A stretch of DNA of 64,000 nt from Roseiarcus sp963775575 (GCA_963775575.1 CAVZJG010000002.1:1178001-1242000), one strand, 5' to 3'; shown: positions 7,592 to 16,509, numbered from the stretch's first letter. Notes: a model not told the origin generated them from the letters alone. Program-made: numbers and translations.

Positions 7592-9448
7592 TTGGGCCAG
7601 GTCGGAGAAGCGGGAGTGCGCGCCGAGATCGCGCGGGCCGAGCGCGCGGTGCGCCGCGCGCGGCATGACGACCCGGAAGTGGGCGCGCCGCGCAAGGTCG
7701 GCTCCGAGATGGTCAAGCCCGGGGAATGGACCGCCGGCGCCGACGGCTTGCCGCCCGACTGTCCCGTCCGGCCGCTCGGGCGCGAGGGCCTCGTCATCCA
7801 TCTCGTCGACGCCAAAGGCCAGCTGGTCTCGGCCAAACCGAGCGACTTCGGCCAGAATTTCATTCAGGCGCTGTTCCACGACCGCAAGAACTATCTCTAT
7901 TGGGCCTGGCCGCGCTTCGCCGCGAAGGGCTACGTCGAGGCCTGGCGGGCGGAGAAGGTGCGCGAGACGCTCTACGCCGCGGCCGGGCCGCTGCCGCTCT
8001 TTTCCGCCGCCAACCATGTGCGCGGGCGCGGCGCGTGGTTGGATGCGCGCGGGGGCCTGGTCTACCACTCCGGCGACGCGCTGTGGGCGCGCTCCAGCCT
8101 CAAGCGCGGCGGCCTCGAGGAAAGCCTGCCCGGCCTGCGCGGCCGCACCTTCTACGAGCTGCTGCCCAGCGTGCCGCCGCCCTGGCCCGAACCCATAGCG
8201 CCCGCCGACAACCCGGCCCGCGAGGTGCTGAAGGCGCTGCGCTCCTGGCACTGGGAGCGCCCGGAGGTCGATCCGGTGCTGATGCTGGGGTGGATCGGCG
8301 CGGCGATGGTCTCCGGCGCGCTGGAATGGCGGCCGAACCTCTACATCACCGGCGACAAGGCGACGGGCAAGAGCGAAATGCTCAAACTCGTCAAGGCCAT
8401 CCTCGGCGACGGCCTGATCAAGTCGGCCGACGCCTCGGCCGCCGGCATCACCCAGAAGCTGCGCCACGACGCGTTGCCGGTCGCCCTCGACGAGCTCGAG
8501 GCGGAAGCCGACCACCGGGCGACGACGGCGATCATCAAGCTCGCCAAGGTCGCCTCCTCCGGCGACGGCAAGCTGCGGGGCGGCGCCGACCATACGGGAA
8601 TAGAGTTCACCATCCGTTCGTGCTTCGTCTTTTCCTCGATCAACCCGCCGGCGCTGCGCCCCGAGGACGTTTCGCGGATGGCGATCCTGCGCCTCAGGCC
8701 GCTCGACGAGCTGCCGAGCCGGCTCAAGGTCGCCCCGACCGTCGACGAGGAGCGCACCGGGCCGATGCTGCTGCGGGTGATGATCGACGCCTGGGAACGG
8801 ATGGGTCTGGCGCTGGGCGCCTATTTCGAGACGCTCAGGCTAGCCGGCCACCCCGACCGGGGGCAGAAGACCTTCGGCACGCTGCTCGCCTGCGCCGACC
8901 TGCTGCTCGGCCCCGAGCTCGCCGACGAAATGGGCGTGCCGATGGTCGACGACCTCAGGCCCTGGGGCGAGCTGCTGGCGGTCACGGGAATGGTCGAGTA
9001 CGAGGACATGGCGGAGAACTGGCGCGCCTGCCTGACCCACCTGTTGACCTCGCGCGTCGACGCCTGGCGCGGCGGCCAGCGCCACACCGTCGGCGCCCTG
9101 ATCGACGAATTCCGCGGCGGCCTCGACATTGGCGGAGGCGATCTCGACCTCGAGCGCGTCAACGCGCTGCTGGCGCAGGCGGGGCTGAAGCTGCTGTGGG
9201 ACCGTCGGCTCGACCCGGACCCCAAGGGCTGGGTGCTGGCGATCCCGAACGAAAGCCAGATGGTCGCGCAGCAATTCAAGGAGACGCGCTGGATGGGCCA
9301 CGCGGGCGCCAGCGTATGGAAGGCGGCGCTGCGCCAGGGGCCGGCGGCGGTGATCGTCGCCGACAAGGGCATGAACAAGATCCGCGTCAACGGCGCCCAG
9401 GTGCGCTGCACGCTGGTGCGGCTGAGGGCGCTGGAGGAGATGGGGTGA
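7592..9448 (+). CDS. AAA+/SF3-like DNA helicase
   Basis: 618 aa, TTG start with AGGGAG six bases upstream. Probable replicative helicase. Walker A GDKATGKS at ~253-260, Walker B VALDELEAE at ~296-304, and a sensor-like FSSINPP at ~350, in the spacing of phage and plasmid SF3/VirE-type ATPases. The N-terminal ~200 residues (VIHLVDAKGQLVSAKPSDFG and after) resemble the region fused before such helicases. With the Toprim primase at 4792 it makes a minimal phage replication set. Confidence 0.82.
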   Translation: MGQVGEAGVRAEIARAERAVRRARHDDPEVGAPRKVGSEMVKPGEWTAGADGLPPDCPVRPLGREGLVIHLVDAKGQLVSAKPSDFGQNFIQALFHDRKNYLYWAWPRFAAKGYVEAWRAEKVRETLYAAAGPLPLFSAANHVRGRGAWLDARGGLVYHSGDALWARSSLKRGGLEESLPGLRGRTFYELLPSVPPPWPEPIAPADNPAREVLKALRSWHWERPEVDPVLMLGWIGAAMVSGALEWRPNLYITGDKATGKSEMLKLVKAILGDGLIKSADASAAGITQKLRHDALPVALDELEAEADHRATTAIIKLAKVASSGDGKLRGGADHTGIEFTIRSCFVFSSINPPALRPEDVSRMAILRLRPLDELPSRLKVAPTVDEERTGPMLLRVMIDAWERMGLALGAYFETLRLAGHPDRGQKTFGTLLACADLLLGPELADEMGVPMVDDLRPWGELLAVTGMVEYEDMAENWRACLTHLLTSRVDAWRGGQRHTVGALIDEFRGGLDIGGGDLDLERVNALLAQAGLKLLWDRRLDPDPKGWVLAIPNESQMVAQQFKETRWMGHAGASVWKAALRQGPAAVIVADKGMNKIRVNGAQVRCTLVRLRALEEMG

Positions 9449-9452
9449 GCGA

Positions 9453-9651
9453 TCACCAGGCCGCGGGCGCGCCGGCGGCGAGCCACCGGCGCACGGTGCG
9501 CGGCTCCACGCCGAGCCGACGCGCGATCGCCGATTGCCAGCCCAGCGCGCTGCGTAGCGAACTGCGCTAATTCGTCGCAGCGCCCTACTCCGGCCGCCCC
9601 TCGCTGTGCTCCCACCCGCTTAGCGCTGTTCGCCTTTTCCCTTTCCTTCAA
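9453..9651 (-). pseudogene. Frameshifted minus-strand HTH gene
   Basis: Reading the minus strand, the frame ending at the TGA 9453-9455 encodes LGWQSAIARRLGVEPRTVRR and then WLAAGAPAAW, a textbook helix-turn-helix and tail. That frame hits a TAG about eight codons upstream and has no start codon. A neighbouring frame carries a plausible N-terminus (ANSAKRVGAQRGAAG, then CDELAQFAT). One base shift near 9543 would join them. I read this as a broken small regulator gene, convergent with the helicase gene. Confidence 0.45.
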
Positions 9652-9681
9652 CCCCGGCCCTTAAAGGTAAGATCAGAAGGT

Positions 9682-9740
9682 CTCGCCGCCTGTCACGCTT
9701 CGCGCGAGGCTTCGCGCGACGAAGCGCGCCAGGCGGCGAG
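9682..9740. other. Two-tiered stem-loop in the non-coding gap
   Basis: Perfect 11-bp outer arms CTCGCCGCCTG (9682-9692) and CAGGCGGCGAG (9730-9740) enclose a second 7-bp stem CGCTTCG (9696-9702) / CGAAGCG (9720-9726). No T-run follows on either strand, so it is not a standard terminator. It lies between the helicase gene and the repeat field; a structured RNA, pause site or protein site are all possible. The surrounding 9571-9842 shows no convincing gene. Confidence 0.55.
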
Positions 9741-9842
9741 CACATGTTCATGAGGCGCGCCTATTTGACCGCGATGGGGCCGTGCTGGGATGGGCGCGCC
9801 GCGAGCCTGGGGCGTCGAGCGCTAGGGCGAGGGGGACAAGCC

Positions 9843-10114
9843 GAGACACTGAGACACCGGCGAGACACTTCGGACGGGCCAGTGTCTCGGGCTTAACCCG
9901 AGGAAATCATTACATGATTTGGCGTTTTGAGACACTGAGACACCGCCTCGCGCGCGCGCTATACGGCGTATGCGCGCGGGCGCGCGCGCGCGCGTTATAC
10001 ATACCTATCTCTGTGTCTCAGTGTCTTGTTTTAAGAGATAGGCGAGCAGCGTCAATGGGTTGAGGGCGAGACACTGGCCGAGACACTGGCGAGACACTCG
10101 CCGTGAAGTGTCTC
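9843..10114. repeat. GAGACAC iteron field (possible origin or packaging site)
   Basis: Exact GAGACACT copies start at 9843, 9862, 9929, 10068, 10080 and 10091 on plus, and AGTGTCTC copies at 9881 and 10107. Near copies are GAGACACC at 9851 and 9937, TGTGTCTC at 10012 and AGTGTCTT at 10020. Two opposed pairs make 9-bp hairpins (9861-9869/9881-9889 and 10090-10098/10107-10115). Also present: AAATCAT-tac-ATGATTT (9904-9920) and CCTATCTC/GAGATAGG (10004-10011/10035-10042). Position before the terminase genes fits an origin, a packaging start or a regulator cluster. Confidence 0.8.
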
Positions 10115-10147
10115 GGCAGAGTGCGGGGAAAGTGGGCGAGGCGCGCG

Positions 10148-10753
10148 ATGGGCGGCGACGAGGGGGCGGCGAAAGGGGTGGCGGCGGCCTTGCCGGCGGA
10201 CCTTTTCGAAAATTTCTCAGCCGGCGAGGCGCAGCTCGTCGCCGACGCCGCGCCGTTCCGCGACCGGCCGCAGCCGATCGGCGGCTCGCGCAAGGGCGTG
10301 CCGAACAAACGCACGCAACAGATGCGGGAGCTGTACCTCAAGAGCGGTTTCCCTCACCCGCTGCTATGGATGGGCGCGATGCTGCGCCTCGGCGTCGACG
10401 GCCTGGCGCGCGAGCTCGCCTGTCCCGCGATCGACGCGGCGGAGCTGTTGCGCAAGATCGCCTCCGACGTTGCCCCCTATATCGAGGGCAAGCAGCCGAC
10501 CAAGGTCGTAGTCGACGGCGCGCAGGCGCTGCCGGTGGTCGTTTTTGGCGAGCTGGCCGTCGCCCGGCAGGCCATCGCCGACGCCCGCGACGAGGGCGCG
10601 CTGGCGATCGACGACGACGTCGATCTGGCGATGCTCGCGTATCAACAAAATCAAGAGCTTAGCGACGATGAAGGCGTGCGATCGGGAGATGGCCCGTCGC
10701 ACGATGACGCTAAGCCGCTGAATTCGCAGAAAATTCCTTCGGCTGACCGCTGA
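10148..10753 (+). CDS. Probable terminase small subunit
   Basis: 201 aa. ATG at 10148 follows a GGCGAGG site; an earlier ATG at 10103 would run through the repeat field. The central part 'GGSRKGVPNKRTQQMRELYL' with 'FPHPLLWMGAML' and 'APYIEGKQPTKVVVDG' matches the protein commonly encoded just before the terminase ATPase in alphaproteobacterial phages, thought to recognise phage DNA for packaging. The acidic C-terminus is variable. The adjoining GAGACAC repeats could be its target. Confidence 0.65.
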   Translation: MGGDEGAAKGVAAALPADLFENFSAGEAQLVADAAPFRDRPQPIGGSRKGVPNKRTQQMRELYLKSGFPHPLLWMGAMLRLGVDGLARELACPAIDAAELLRKIASDVAPYIEGKQPTKVVVDGAQALPVVVFGELAVARQAIADARDEGALAIDDDVDLAMLAYQQNQELSDDEGVRSGDGPSHDDAKPLNSQKIPSADR

Positions 10754-10975
10754 TGGATAATCAGCGGCCGGAGGGTCGATCGCCCCTCGCGCCCACCCCT
10801 CGGGTCGCTTCGCCCGCCCCTCCCGCGACTTCGGCTTTCCAAAAACGCATCGCGCGACGGGCCCCCGCCCATGCCGGCTTTTGCCGTCAGCTTGGTCGAT
10901 TTGACCGGTGTTTTCAACCGCCATCATCCAAATTGGGCGCGGGGGCATGGGAACCGGGCCGGTCAAGGATTGGGC

Positions 10976-12487
10976 ATGGGCGACGAGGCGCGGTTCTCGA
11001 TCTCGAACTACCGGCCGCCGGGCCCGGTCTGCGAGCGCTTCATCCGCTCGGAATGCCTGGTTCCGTTCATCATGGGACCCTACGGCTCGGGCAAGACCGT
11101 CGCCGCGCTGTTCGCAGACCTGCGGTACTCCGCCCTAATGCCGCGCTGCAAGGACGGCGTCATCCGCGCCAAGGGCATGATCGTCCGCTCGGACTACCGA
11201 ACGCTTTACGCGACGACAATCCCTTCCTGGCACAGCTGGTTTCCCGCCGATTATCCCGGCTCGACCTTCGTCGGCGGCGCCGACCGCCCGGCGATCCACA
11301 CGCTGACATTCGTAACGCCGCGCGGCGCGAAGATGGAGCTGATCGTCGAATTCAAGGCGCTCGGCGGCAAGCGGATCGAGGACATCGCCCGCGGCTGGGA
11401 GGGCTCGTGGGCCCACATCGAGGAAGCCGATTTGGTGGAGGAAGGCGTCCTCGAATACCTATTCGGCCGCACCAACCGCTATCCCAAGCGCAAGGACCTC
11501 GCCGGCGACGCGTCGCTCAGGCGCCGCTGCTCGGGCTCGCTCAACCCACCCGGCTCGCCCCGGCATTGGATCGTTCGCCGTTTCATCAAAAAGCTGAAGG
11601 GCGACGGCAAGCCGGCGCCCGACCACGAGCATCTCTTCATCCAGCCTTCCGGCGTTAGCCCACAGGCCGAGAACCTCGCCAATCTCGCCGCGGGCTTCTA
11701 CGAGGACCTGCTGGCGTCGCTGCCCGACTGGGATGCGCAGCGCTTCGTCCACGGCAAGATCGGCTATGCCCGCGACGGGCTGCCGGTCTATCCCGATTTC
11801 GACCAGCGCTGGAACGTCGCGCCGCAGCGCCTCAAGACGGTTCCTGGCCGGACGATCTGGCTCGGCCTCGATTGCTCGGGCCTTCACCCAGCCGTCGTCG
11901 TCGTCGACCGCGCGCCCAACCTGCAGGTGCGCGTCCTCAAGGAATTCTATTTCGGCCGGATGGGGCCAACCCGCTTCGCCGAAACGCTCGCCGCCGAGCT
12001 GCAGACGACGTTCCGCGACAATCCCGTCGAGCGCGGCTTCTATGACCCGTCGAACGATTACGGCGCCGACAAGGAGGGCGGCGAGCAGAGCTGGATCGAC
12101 ATCCTGCGCCGGGCGCTGGGCGTCCCCCTGACGCCGGCTCCGACCAACGAAATCCCGCTCCGGGTCGAGGCCGTGCGCAACCTGCTGGTGACGCCGATCG
12201 ACGCCCATTCGCGCGCGCTGATCGTCGATCCCGAGTGCACGTGGCTGATCGAAGGCTTCATGGCCGACTATCGCTACAAGCTCAATCCCGACGGAACCGT
12301 GCAGAACTCCGGCAACCCGCGACCGGAAAAGAACGAGCACGCCAATCCCCACAACGCGCTGCAATATGCCTGCCTCGGCCTGCAGGGCCGCGCCGGCTCG
12401 ATCGCCTCGGCCGCCAAGGGAATGCGGCCGGGCTCGCTCGACATGCGCGCCGGAAACACCGTGCTCGCGACGGACTTCGCGCTGTGA
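10976..12487 (+). CDS. terL: Terminase large subunit (packaging ATPase-nuclease)
   Basis: 503 aa from the ATG at 10976, preceded by AAGGA; an upstream ATG at 10871 lacks a ribosome site. Motor that drives DNA into proheads. Walker A GPYGSGKT at ~33-40, Walker B-like AHIEEAD at ~144-150, and a nuclease-type domain starting at WLGLDCSG (~296) with later acidic residues (YDPSNDYGADKEGG, and IVDPECTWLIEGF). The C-terminal 'NPHNALQYACLGL' is typical of podovirus terminases. Followed directly by virion genes. Confidence 0.92.
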   Translation: MGDEARFSISNYRPPGPVCERFIRSECLVPFIMGPYGSGKTVAALFADLRYSALMPRCKDGVIRAKGMIVRSDYRTLYATTIPSWHSWFPADYPGSTFVGGADRPAIHTLTFVTPRGAKMELIVEFKALGGKRIEDIARGWEGSWAHIEEADLVEEGVLEYLFGRTNRYPKRKDLAGDASLRRRCSGSLNPPGSPRHWIVRRFIKKLKGDGKPAPDHEHLFIQPSGVSPQAENLANLAAGFYEDLLASLPDWDAQRFVHGKIGYARDGLPVYPDFDQRWNVAPQRLKTVPGRTIWLGLDCSGLHPAVVVVDRAPNLQVRVLKEFYFGRMGPTRFAETLAAELQTTFRDNPVERGFYDPSNDYGADKEGGEQSWIDILRRALGVPLTPAPTNEIPLRVEAVRNLLVTPIDAHSRALIVDPECTWLIEGFMADYRYKLNPDGTVQNSGNPRPEKNEHANPHNALQYACLGLQGRAGSIASAAKGMRPGSLDMRAGNTVLATDFAL

Positions 12488-12924
12488 TCCGCTTCGTCCG
12501 CCCAGCGCCCGCCCTCCCGCTTGCCGAAATGTTCGCCGCGCAGGGGGAGCCGCTCCTGCCCAAGGGCCTTCCCGGCCCGCACACACTCGCGGCGCGCCAT
12601 TCGGCCCTGACGCGCTCCTGCGGGCTCCGGACCGAAGACGGTCTCTGCGTCGCCTGCGGCGGCGTCTATCCCCACGGCGGCTGGCTCGAGGCGTGGCTCG
12701 CCTGCCGTCCGGAGGCCGCCGCGCATATCGTCGGCGTGGTCAAAACCCTCCGTTTGACCGTGCTGGCGATCGCCGAGACTGAGCATATCGAAATCCGCGC
12801 CCGCGTCGCCGCCGGCTGGGCGCCGGGAGCGCGGCTGGCGCGCCTTCTCGGCTTTCGCCACAAGGAGACGATCGGCGGCGTCGAAACCTGGATCCTGGAG
12901 CCGCCAAGGGAAAACGGGCCATGA
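12484..12924 (+). CDS. GNAT-like phage internal protein
   Basis: 146 aa, GTG start in a GTGA overlap with the terminase stop. Residues ~85-140 (VGVVKTLRLTVLAIAETEHI then GARLARLLGFRHKETIGGVE) have the strand-helix-'RLGF' pattern of GNAT acyltransferases. Four Cys around CGLRTEDGLCVACGG could bind metal. The gene position matches the T7 gp13-type internal protein, also GNAT-like, but whether it has catalytic activity cannot be seen. Confidence 0.6.
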   Translation: MIRFVRPAPALPLAEMFAAQGEPLLPKGLPGPHTLAARHSALTRSCGLRTEDGLCVACGGVYPHGGWLEAWLACRPEAAAHIVGVVKTLRLTVLAIAETEHIEIRARVAAGWAPGARLARLLGFRHKETIGGVETWILEPPRENGP

Positions 12925-13151
12925 GCAATTTGATCGGGGCGCTGACCGGCGCCAACAGCGCCAAGAAGGCCGCCGCCGCCTCGGCGCAGCAGGAGGGCCA
13001 AGCGCAGTCCGACCAGGGCCGCCAGCTCGCCCTGCTTTCCCAGCAACAGGCGCAGACCGACGACGCCGCCGCGGCGATGAACGCGCCCGGCATCGGCCGC
13101 GCCATGCTCGGCTACGCCCGCCGCACCTCCGGAGCGCTGGGGGGTAGCTGA
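12921..13151 (+). CDS. Small Ala/Gln-rich phage structural-region protein
   Basis: 76 aa in ATGA overlap with the upstream gene. Residues ~15-55 are a Gln/Ala-rich helix (SAQQEGQAQSDQGRQLALLS), followed by a short Gly-rich end (APGIGRAMLGYARR). Comparable tiny genes precede the portal gene in related podoviruses. Function unknown; probably a virion component. Confidence 0.65.
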   Translation: MSNLIGALTGANSAKKAAAASAQQEGQAQSDQGRQLALLSQQQAQTDDAAAAMNAPGIGRAMLGYARRTSGALGGS

Positions 13152-13152
13152 A

Positions 13153-13365
13153 ATGGAGACGATCCGAAGGGCCGCGAGCGAGGGCGTGCAAGAGGAATGG
13201 CGCCGTCCGCGCGCGGCCATCAGCGCGACCGCCAAGCCTTTCACCGGCCGGTCCGTCTTTCCGATCTCGCCTATGTATGCCTACGATCTCAAGAGCGCCG
13301 ACGCGGAGGCCGTCGACCTCAGCAAGCCGGACTTCCCACTCATTCATGAACTGACGGTCCTCTGA
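13153..13365 (+). CDS. Hypothetical protein upstream of portal, 70 aa
   Basis: Not recognised. Starts one base after the previous stop and its TGA overlaps the portal ATG (TGATG). The sequence contains 'FTGRSVFPISPMYAYDLKSA', with no hydrophobic span. The tight packing in the morphogenesis operon supports it as a real gene. Confidence 0.6.
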   Translation: METIRRAASEGVQEEWRRPRAAISATAKPFTGRSVFPISPMYAYDLKSADAEAVDLSKPDFPLIHELTVL

Positions 13366-14987
13366 TGGTTGGCGTCACCGGCCAGATCGCGAACCCGAGC
13401 GCGGAAAAGCAGCTCGACGCGCACCGTCGGCGCGCCGCCGCCGCGTGGAGCCTGCGCGACCGCTGGCAGCAAATCCTGCTCGACGTCTACGACTTCGCCG
13501 CGCCGACGCGCCTCTCCACCCGCTACGCCACCCGCGCGCCCGGCGCCCGCGTCAATCGGATGTTCGACTCGACCGCGATGGTCAGCCTGTTCCGCTTCGC
13601 CAAGCGGGTGCAGAAGGATTATTTCTCCGGCGATTGGTTCGCCCTCAAGCCCGGCGCGGCGACCGACAATCAGCCGCAGGACGTCAAGGACAAGCTGGCG
13701 CGCGAGGCCGAGCGCGTCACCAAGATCGTCGGCCACGTCTTCAACGTTCCCGAATGGTCGGTGGCGCTGAAGGAAGGCCTGATCGACACCGGCATCTCGA
13801 CCGGCTTCGTCATGCTGCTCAAGGGCGACGGGCGCCGGCCGGTGCGCTTCGTCTCGGCCAGCCTCGACGAATGCGCGATCGACCTCGGCCCATGGCGCGA
13901 CATCGCCGGCGTCTATTTCAAGCGCAAGTGGACCTATCGCTCGATCTTCGAGCAATGGCCCGACGGCAAGTACGACAGCGGATTCAAGACCCACCTCGAC
14001 AATGACGCGGAAGTCGAAGTCGAGCTCTGCCAGGACGTCACCCACGACTACGCCCGAAAACGCTGGCATTTGCGCGTCTACCTCAAGGAAAGCGAGAAGG
14101 ACTACATCCACGAGGAAGACTCGCGCACCTGCCCGTGGCTGACGCCGCGGCTGTTCACGCTGCCCGGCCAGGCCTACGGCTTCGGTATCGTCATGCTGGC
14201 GCTGCCGACAATCAAGACGCTCAACAAGGCGATGGAGCTGATGCTGCGCGCCGCGGCGCTGGCGATGGCCGGCATCTTCACCCGCGTCGACGACGGCGTC
14301 TTCAACCCCGACACCGCCCGCGTCGAGCCGGGCGCCTTCTGGGCGGTGGCGCGCAACGGCGGCGTGCTCGGGCCGTCGATCCAGAAGCTCGATCCGCCCG
14401 GCGACATCCAGCTCTCAAACCTTGTGCTCAACGAACTGCGCACGCAGGTCCAGACGGTGATGGAAGACAGCCAGCTTCCGCCCGACGCCAACAGCCCACG
14501 CAGCGCGATCGAGATCGCCGAGCGGATCAAGCGCGTCGCCGCCGATCAGACCGGCGACGAAGTGCTGCTGGCCGAGATCGGCGTCCCGGCCGTCAATCGC
14601 GTGCTCGAGATCCTCCACGATCTGCGCGTGCTGCCCGAGGCGCTGGAGATCGACGGCATGTTTCTCAAGATGGAGCTCGCCTCGGCCGCCGCGCTGGCGC
14701 AGAAGGCCTCGCCGGTGTCGGCGATCGCCACCTGGCTGCAGATGATCCAGGCGATCGACCCGCAGATGCTGCACCTGATGACGCCGCTCGACCAGATGCT
14801 GGCCGAGATCGGCGCCGACATCGGCGTGCCCGCGCACCTGATCAATCCCGCCGCGCAGCGCCAGGCGCTCGCCGCCGCCGCGGCCAAGGCGATCACGCCG
14901 CAGGTCCAGGCGCAGATCAATCCGCCCGCGCCGCCCCCGCCGGCCAACGGCGCGCCGGCGCAACCGGGACTGAGGGCCGCGGCATGA
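13365..14987 (+). CDS. Portal (head-to-tail connector) protein, T7-like
   Basis: 540 aa, the usual length for podovirus connectors (T7 gp8 type). It should form the dodecameric ring through which DNA passes and on which tail-tube proteins assemble. Family features include the N-terminal 'WQQILLDVYDFAAPTRL', 'RMFDSTAMVSLFRFAKRVQ', the stem/wing region 'AYGFGIVMLALPTIKTLNK' and C-terminal helices with 'QTVMEDSQLPPDANSPRSAI'. The tail is Pro/Ala-rich. ATGA overlap with the next gene. Confidence 0.9.
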   Translation: MVGVTGQIANPSAEKQLDAHRRRAAAAWSLRDRWQQILLDVYDFAAPTRLSTRYATRAPGARVNRMFDSTAMVSLFRFAKRVQKDYFSGDWFALKPGAATDNQPQDVKDKLAREAERVTKIVGHVFNVPEWSVALKEGLIDTGISTGFVMLLKGDGRRPVRFVSASLDECAIDLGPWRDIAGVYFKRKWTYRSIFEQWPDGKYDSGFKTHLDNDAEVEVELCQDVTHDYARKRWHLRVYLKESEKDYIHEEDSRTCPWLTPRLFTLPGQAYGFGIVMLALPTIKTLNKAMELMLRAAALAMAGIFTRVDDGVFNPDTARVEPGAFWAVARNGGVLGPSIQKLDPPGDIQLSNLVLNELRTQVQTVMEDSQLPPDANSPRSAIEIAERIKRVAADQTGDEVLLAEIGVPAVNRVLEILHDLRVLPEALEIDGMFLKMELASAAALAQKASPVSAIATWLQMIQAIDPQMLHLMTPLDQMLAEIGADIGVPAHLINPAAQRQALAAAAAKAITPQVQAQINPPAPPPPANGAPAQPGLRAAA

Positions 14988-15352
14988 ACGAACCCTCTCT
15001 CGACGCCGCGCTCGAGGGAGCCGAAGCCCTCGAAGGATGGGGCTTCTTCGAGCATGCCCAGGAACCGAGGAAGGGCGACGCGGAAGCCAAGGCGGCCTCC
15101 GAGCGCGGCCAGCGCGTCGCCGCCAATCTGGCGCGGCTCTACGCGAGCGACCCGGCGTTTTCCGAGGCGCTCGACTTCTTGCTCGACTCGACGCTGCGCC
15201 GCGCCACCTTCACCGCCGCGCTCGGCCTCGACCCGATGCAGGCCTACGCCTTCGGCGTCTTCCGCGAGGGCCAGAATTCCTTCGCGACGGCCCTCCTGAA
15301 ACTGATCGCCATCGGCCGCAAGGAGCGGCCGGAACCCGGACGGGAGCCCTGA
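14984..15352 (+). CDS. Bbp19-like phage protein
   Basis: 122 aa in ATGA overlap with the portal stop. Residues ~45-115 (RVAANLARLYASDPAFSEAL, RRATFTAAL, AYAFGVFREGQNSFATALLK) match the small 'F.EG.R....LL..L' domain found after portal genes in Bordetella phage BPP-1 and relatives (Bbp19 family). The role of that family is not established; it lies in the head morphogenesis block. Confidence 0.65.
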   Translation: MNEPSLDAALEGAEALEGWGFFEHAQEPRKGDAEAKAASERGQRVAANLARLYASDPAFSEALDFLLDSTLRRATFTAALGLDPMQAYAFGVFREGQNSFATALLKLIAIGRKERPEPGREP

Positions 15353-15355
15353 ACC

Positions 15356-16288
15356 ATGGACCCGAGAAAGTATCTCGAGATCGCCTATTCCCCTGACGCA
15401 GCCGCGGGCGCCGCCGCCGCCGCGTCGGCCCCCGGCGGCGGGGCCTCGTCCCTCCCCGCCGCCGGCGCGGGCGGCGCTCCCGCGGGCGGCGCGCCCGGCC
15501 GCTCGACCGAAACCGGCCTCGGCGGCGGCGCCGCGCCCGGCTCCGGCGCGGACGCGAACGCCTGGAAGGCTCCCGACTATCTGCCCGAGCACCTGCGCGA
15601 CGCCGACGTCGCCAAGACCTTCGACAAGGTCGCCGCCGACTGGAAGGCCCAGCGCGACCGCCTGGCGCAAGCGCCGCAGCCGCCAAAAACGATAGACGAA
15701 TACAAGCTGCCCGCATTCTCGGAAAAGGTGACGCCATACCTGGCCGGCGACCTCGCCAAGGACCCCGTCTTCGCCGTCGCCCGCGAGGCGGCGTTGAAGG
15801 CCGGCGTTCCCGCCGCGCAGTTCACCGGCTTCGTCGGCGGCCTCTACGAGGCGATGGCCGCCGGCGGCCTGCTGCCCAAGCCCCACGATCCGGCCGCCGA
15901 GCGCGATACGCTGGTCGGCGAGCGCGCGCGGCTGATGACCGACGCCCAGAAGAGCGACGTCATCCGCCCGATGTTGACGCCGCTGATCAGCTTTCTCGAC
16001 GGCCTCAAATCCCAGAACGCGATCGACGCCGCCGGTTACGCCCAGCTCGGCGCGCTGCTCGACACCGCCTCGGGCGTGCGGGCGCTAACGAAGCTCGTCG
16101 AGCTCGCCGGAAAAGGCGCGTCGCCCGGCCTCAACCCCGGCGGCGCGCCCGGCGAAGCGGGCGGCCAGGTCAGTCACGCCGACCTGAAGGCGCGCCAGCG
16201 CGACGCGCGCAACGATCCGAACTCGATGAGCTTCGATGCGGCCTATCGCGCCGAGACGACGCGGCTCTACCAGCAGGCCTTCGGATGA
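15356..16288 (+). CDS. Probable capsid scaffolding protein
   Basis: 310 aa, directly upstream of the head genes. Expected to guide prohead assembly and then leave. Residues ~10-65 are Ala/Gly/Pro-rich and probably disordered; then 'APDYLPEHLRDADVAKTFDK', a pattern I associate with scaffolds of podoviruses, followed by mostly acidic helical sequence (FAVAREAALKAGVPAAQFTG). The C-terminus is charged (KARQRDARNDPNS). Confidence 0.75.
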   Translation: MDPRKYLEIAYSPDAAAGAAAAASAPGGGASSLPAAGAGGAPAGGAPGRSTETGLGGGAAPGSGADANAWKAPDYLPEHLRDADVAKTFDKVAADWKAQRDRLAQAPQPPKTIDEYKLPAFSEKVTPYLAGDLAKDPVFAVAREAALKAGVPAAQFTGFVGGLYEAMAAGGLLPKPHDPAAERDTLVGERARLMTDAQKSDVIRPMLTPLISFLDGLKSQNAIDAAGYAQLGALLDTASGVRALTKLVELAGKGASPGLNPGGAPGEAGGQVSHADLKARQRDARNDPNSMSFDAAYRAETTRLYQQAFG

Positions 16289-16509
16289 GGCTCCTCGAGG
16301 AGCGCCTGCGCCTCCAGGGCGAATTTCTCGCCCTGTTGCCTCCCTTCGCCGCCGAGGAGCGCGAGGGCCTGCGCCGCCGCGCCGCGCTCAAGCTGGCGTG
16401 CATCGCCCTCGAGCCGGAATATGCCCTCCACTGGCGGGAGCTCGCCGACATCGCCAACGCGATGGCCGGCTATTTGACCGAGCCCGGCCCGCGCGAGACT
16501 GGCGCCTGA
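16285..16509 (+). CDS. Small helical protein between scaffold and capsid
   Basis: 74 aa, ATGA overlap with the scaffold stop. Almost wholly helical with Leu-rich repeats (LLEERLRLQGEFLALLPPFA, YALHWRELADIANAMAG). Not recognised; could be an accessory scaffold or head protein. The 105 bases after it (16510-16614) hold only a leader with an AAGG site for the capsid gene. Confidence 0.6.
   Translation: MRLLEERLRLQGEFLALLPPFAAEEREGLRRRAALKLACIALEPEYALHWRELADIANAMAGYLTEPGPRETGA

Noticed and set aside
9445..9570. Plus-strand 41-codon frame starting with a GTG that overlaps the helicase stop
   Set aside because: The overlap looks tempting, but the peptide has no protein-like pattern, while the minus strand in the same bases encodes a clear helix-turn-helix.
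9782..10063. 93-codon open frame across the GAGACAC repeats
   Set aside because: It is built from the repeats and GC tracts, has no ribosome site and no recognisable protein pattern.
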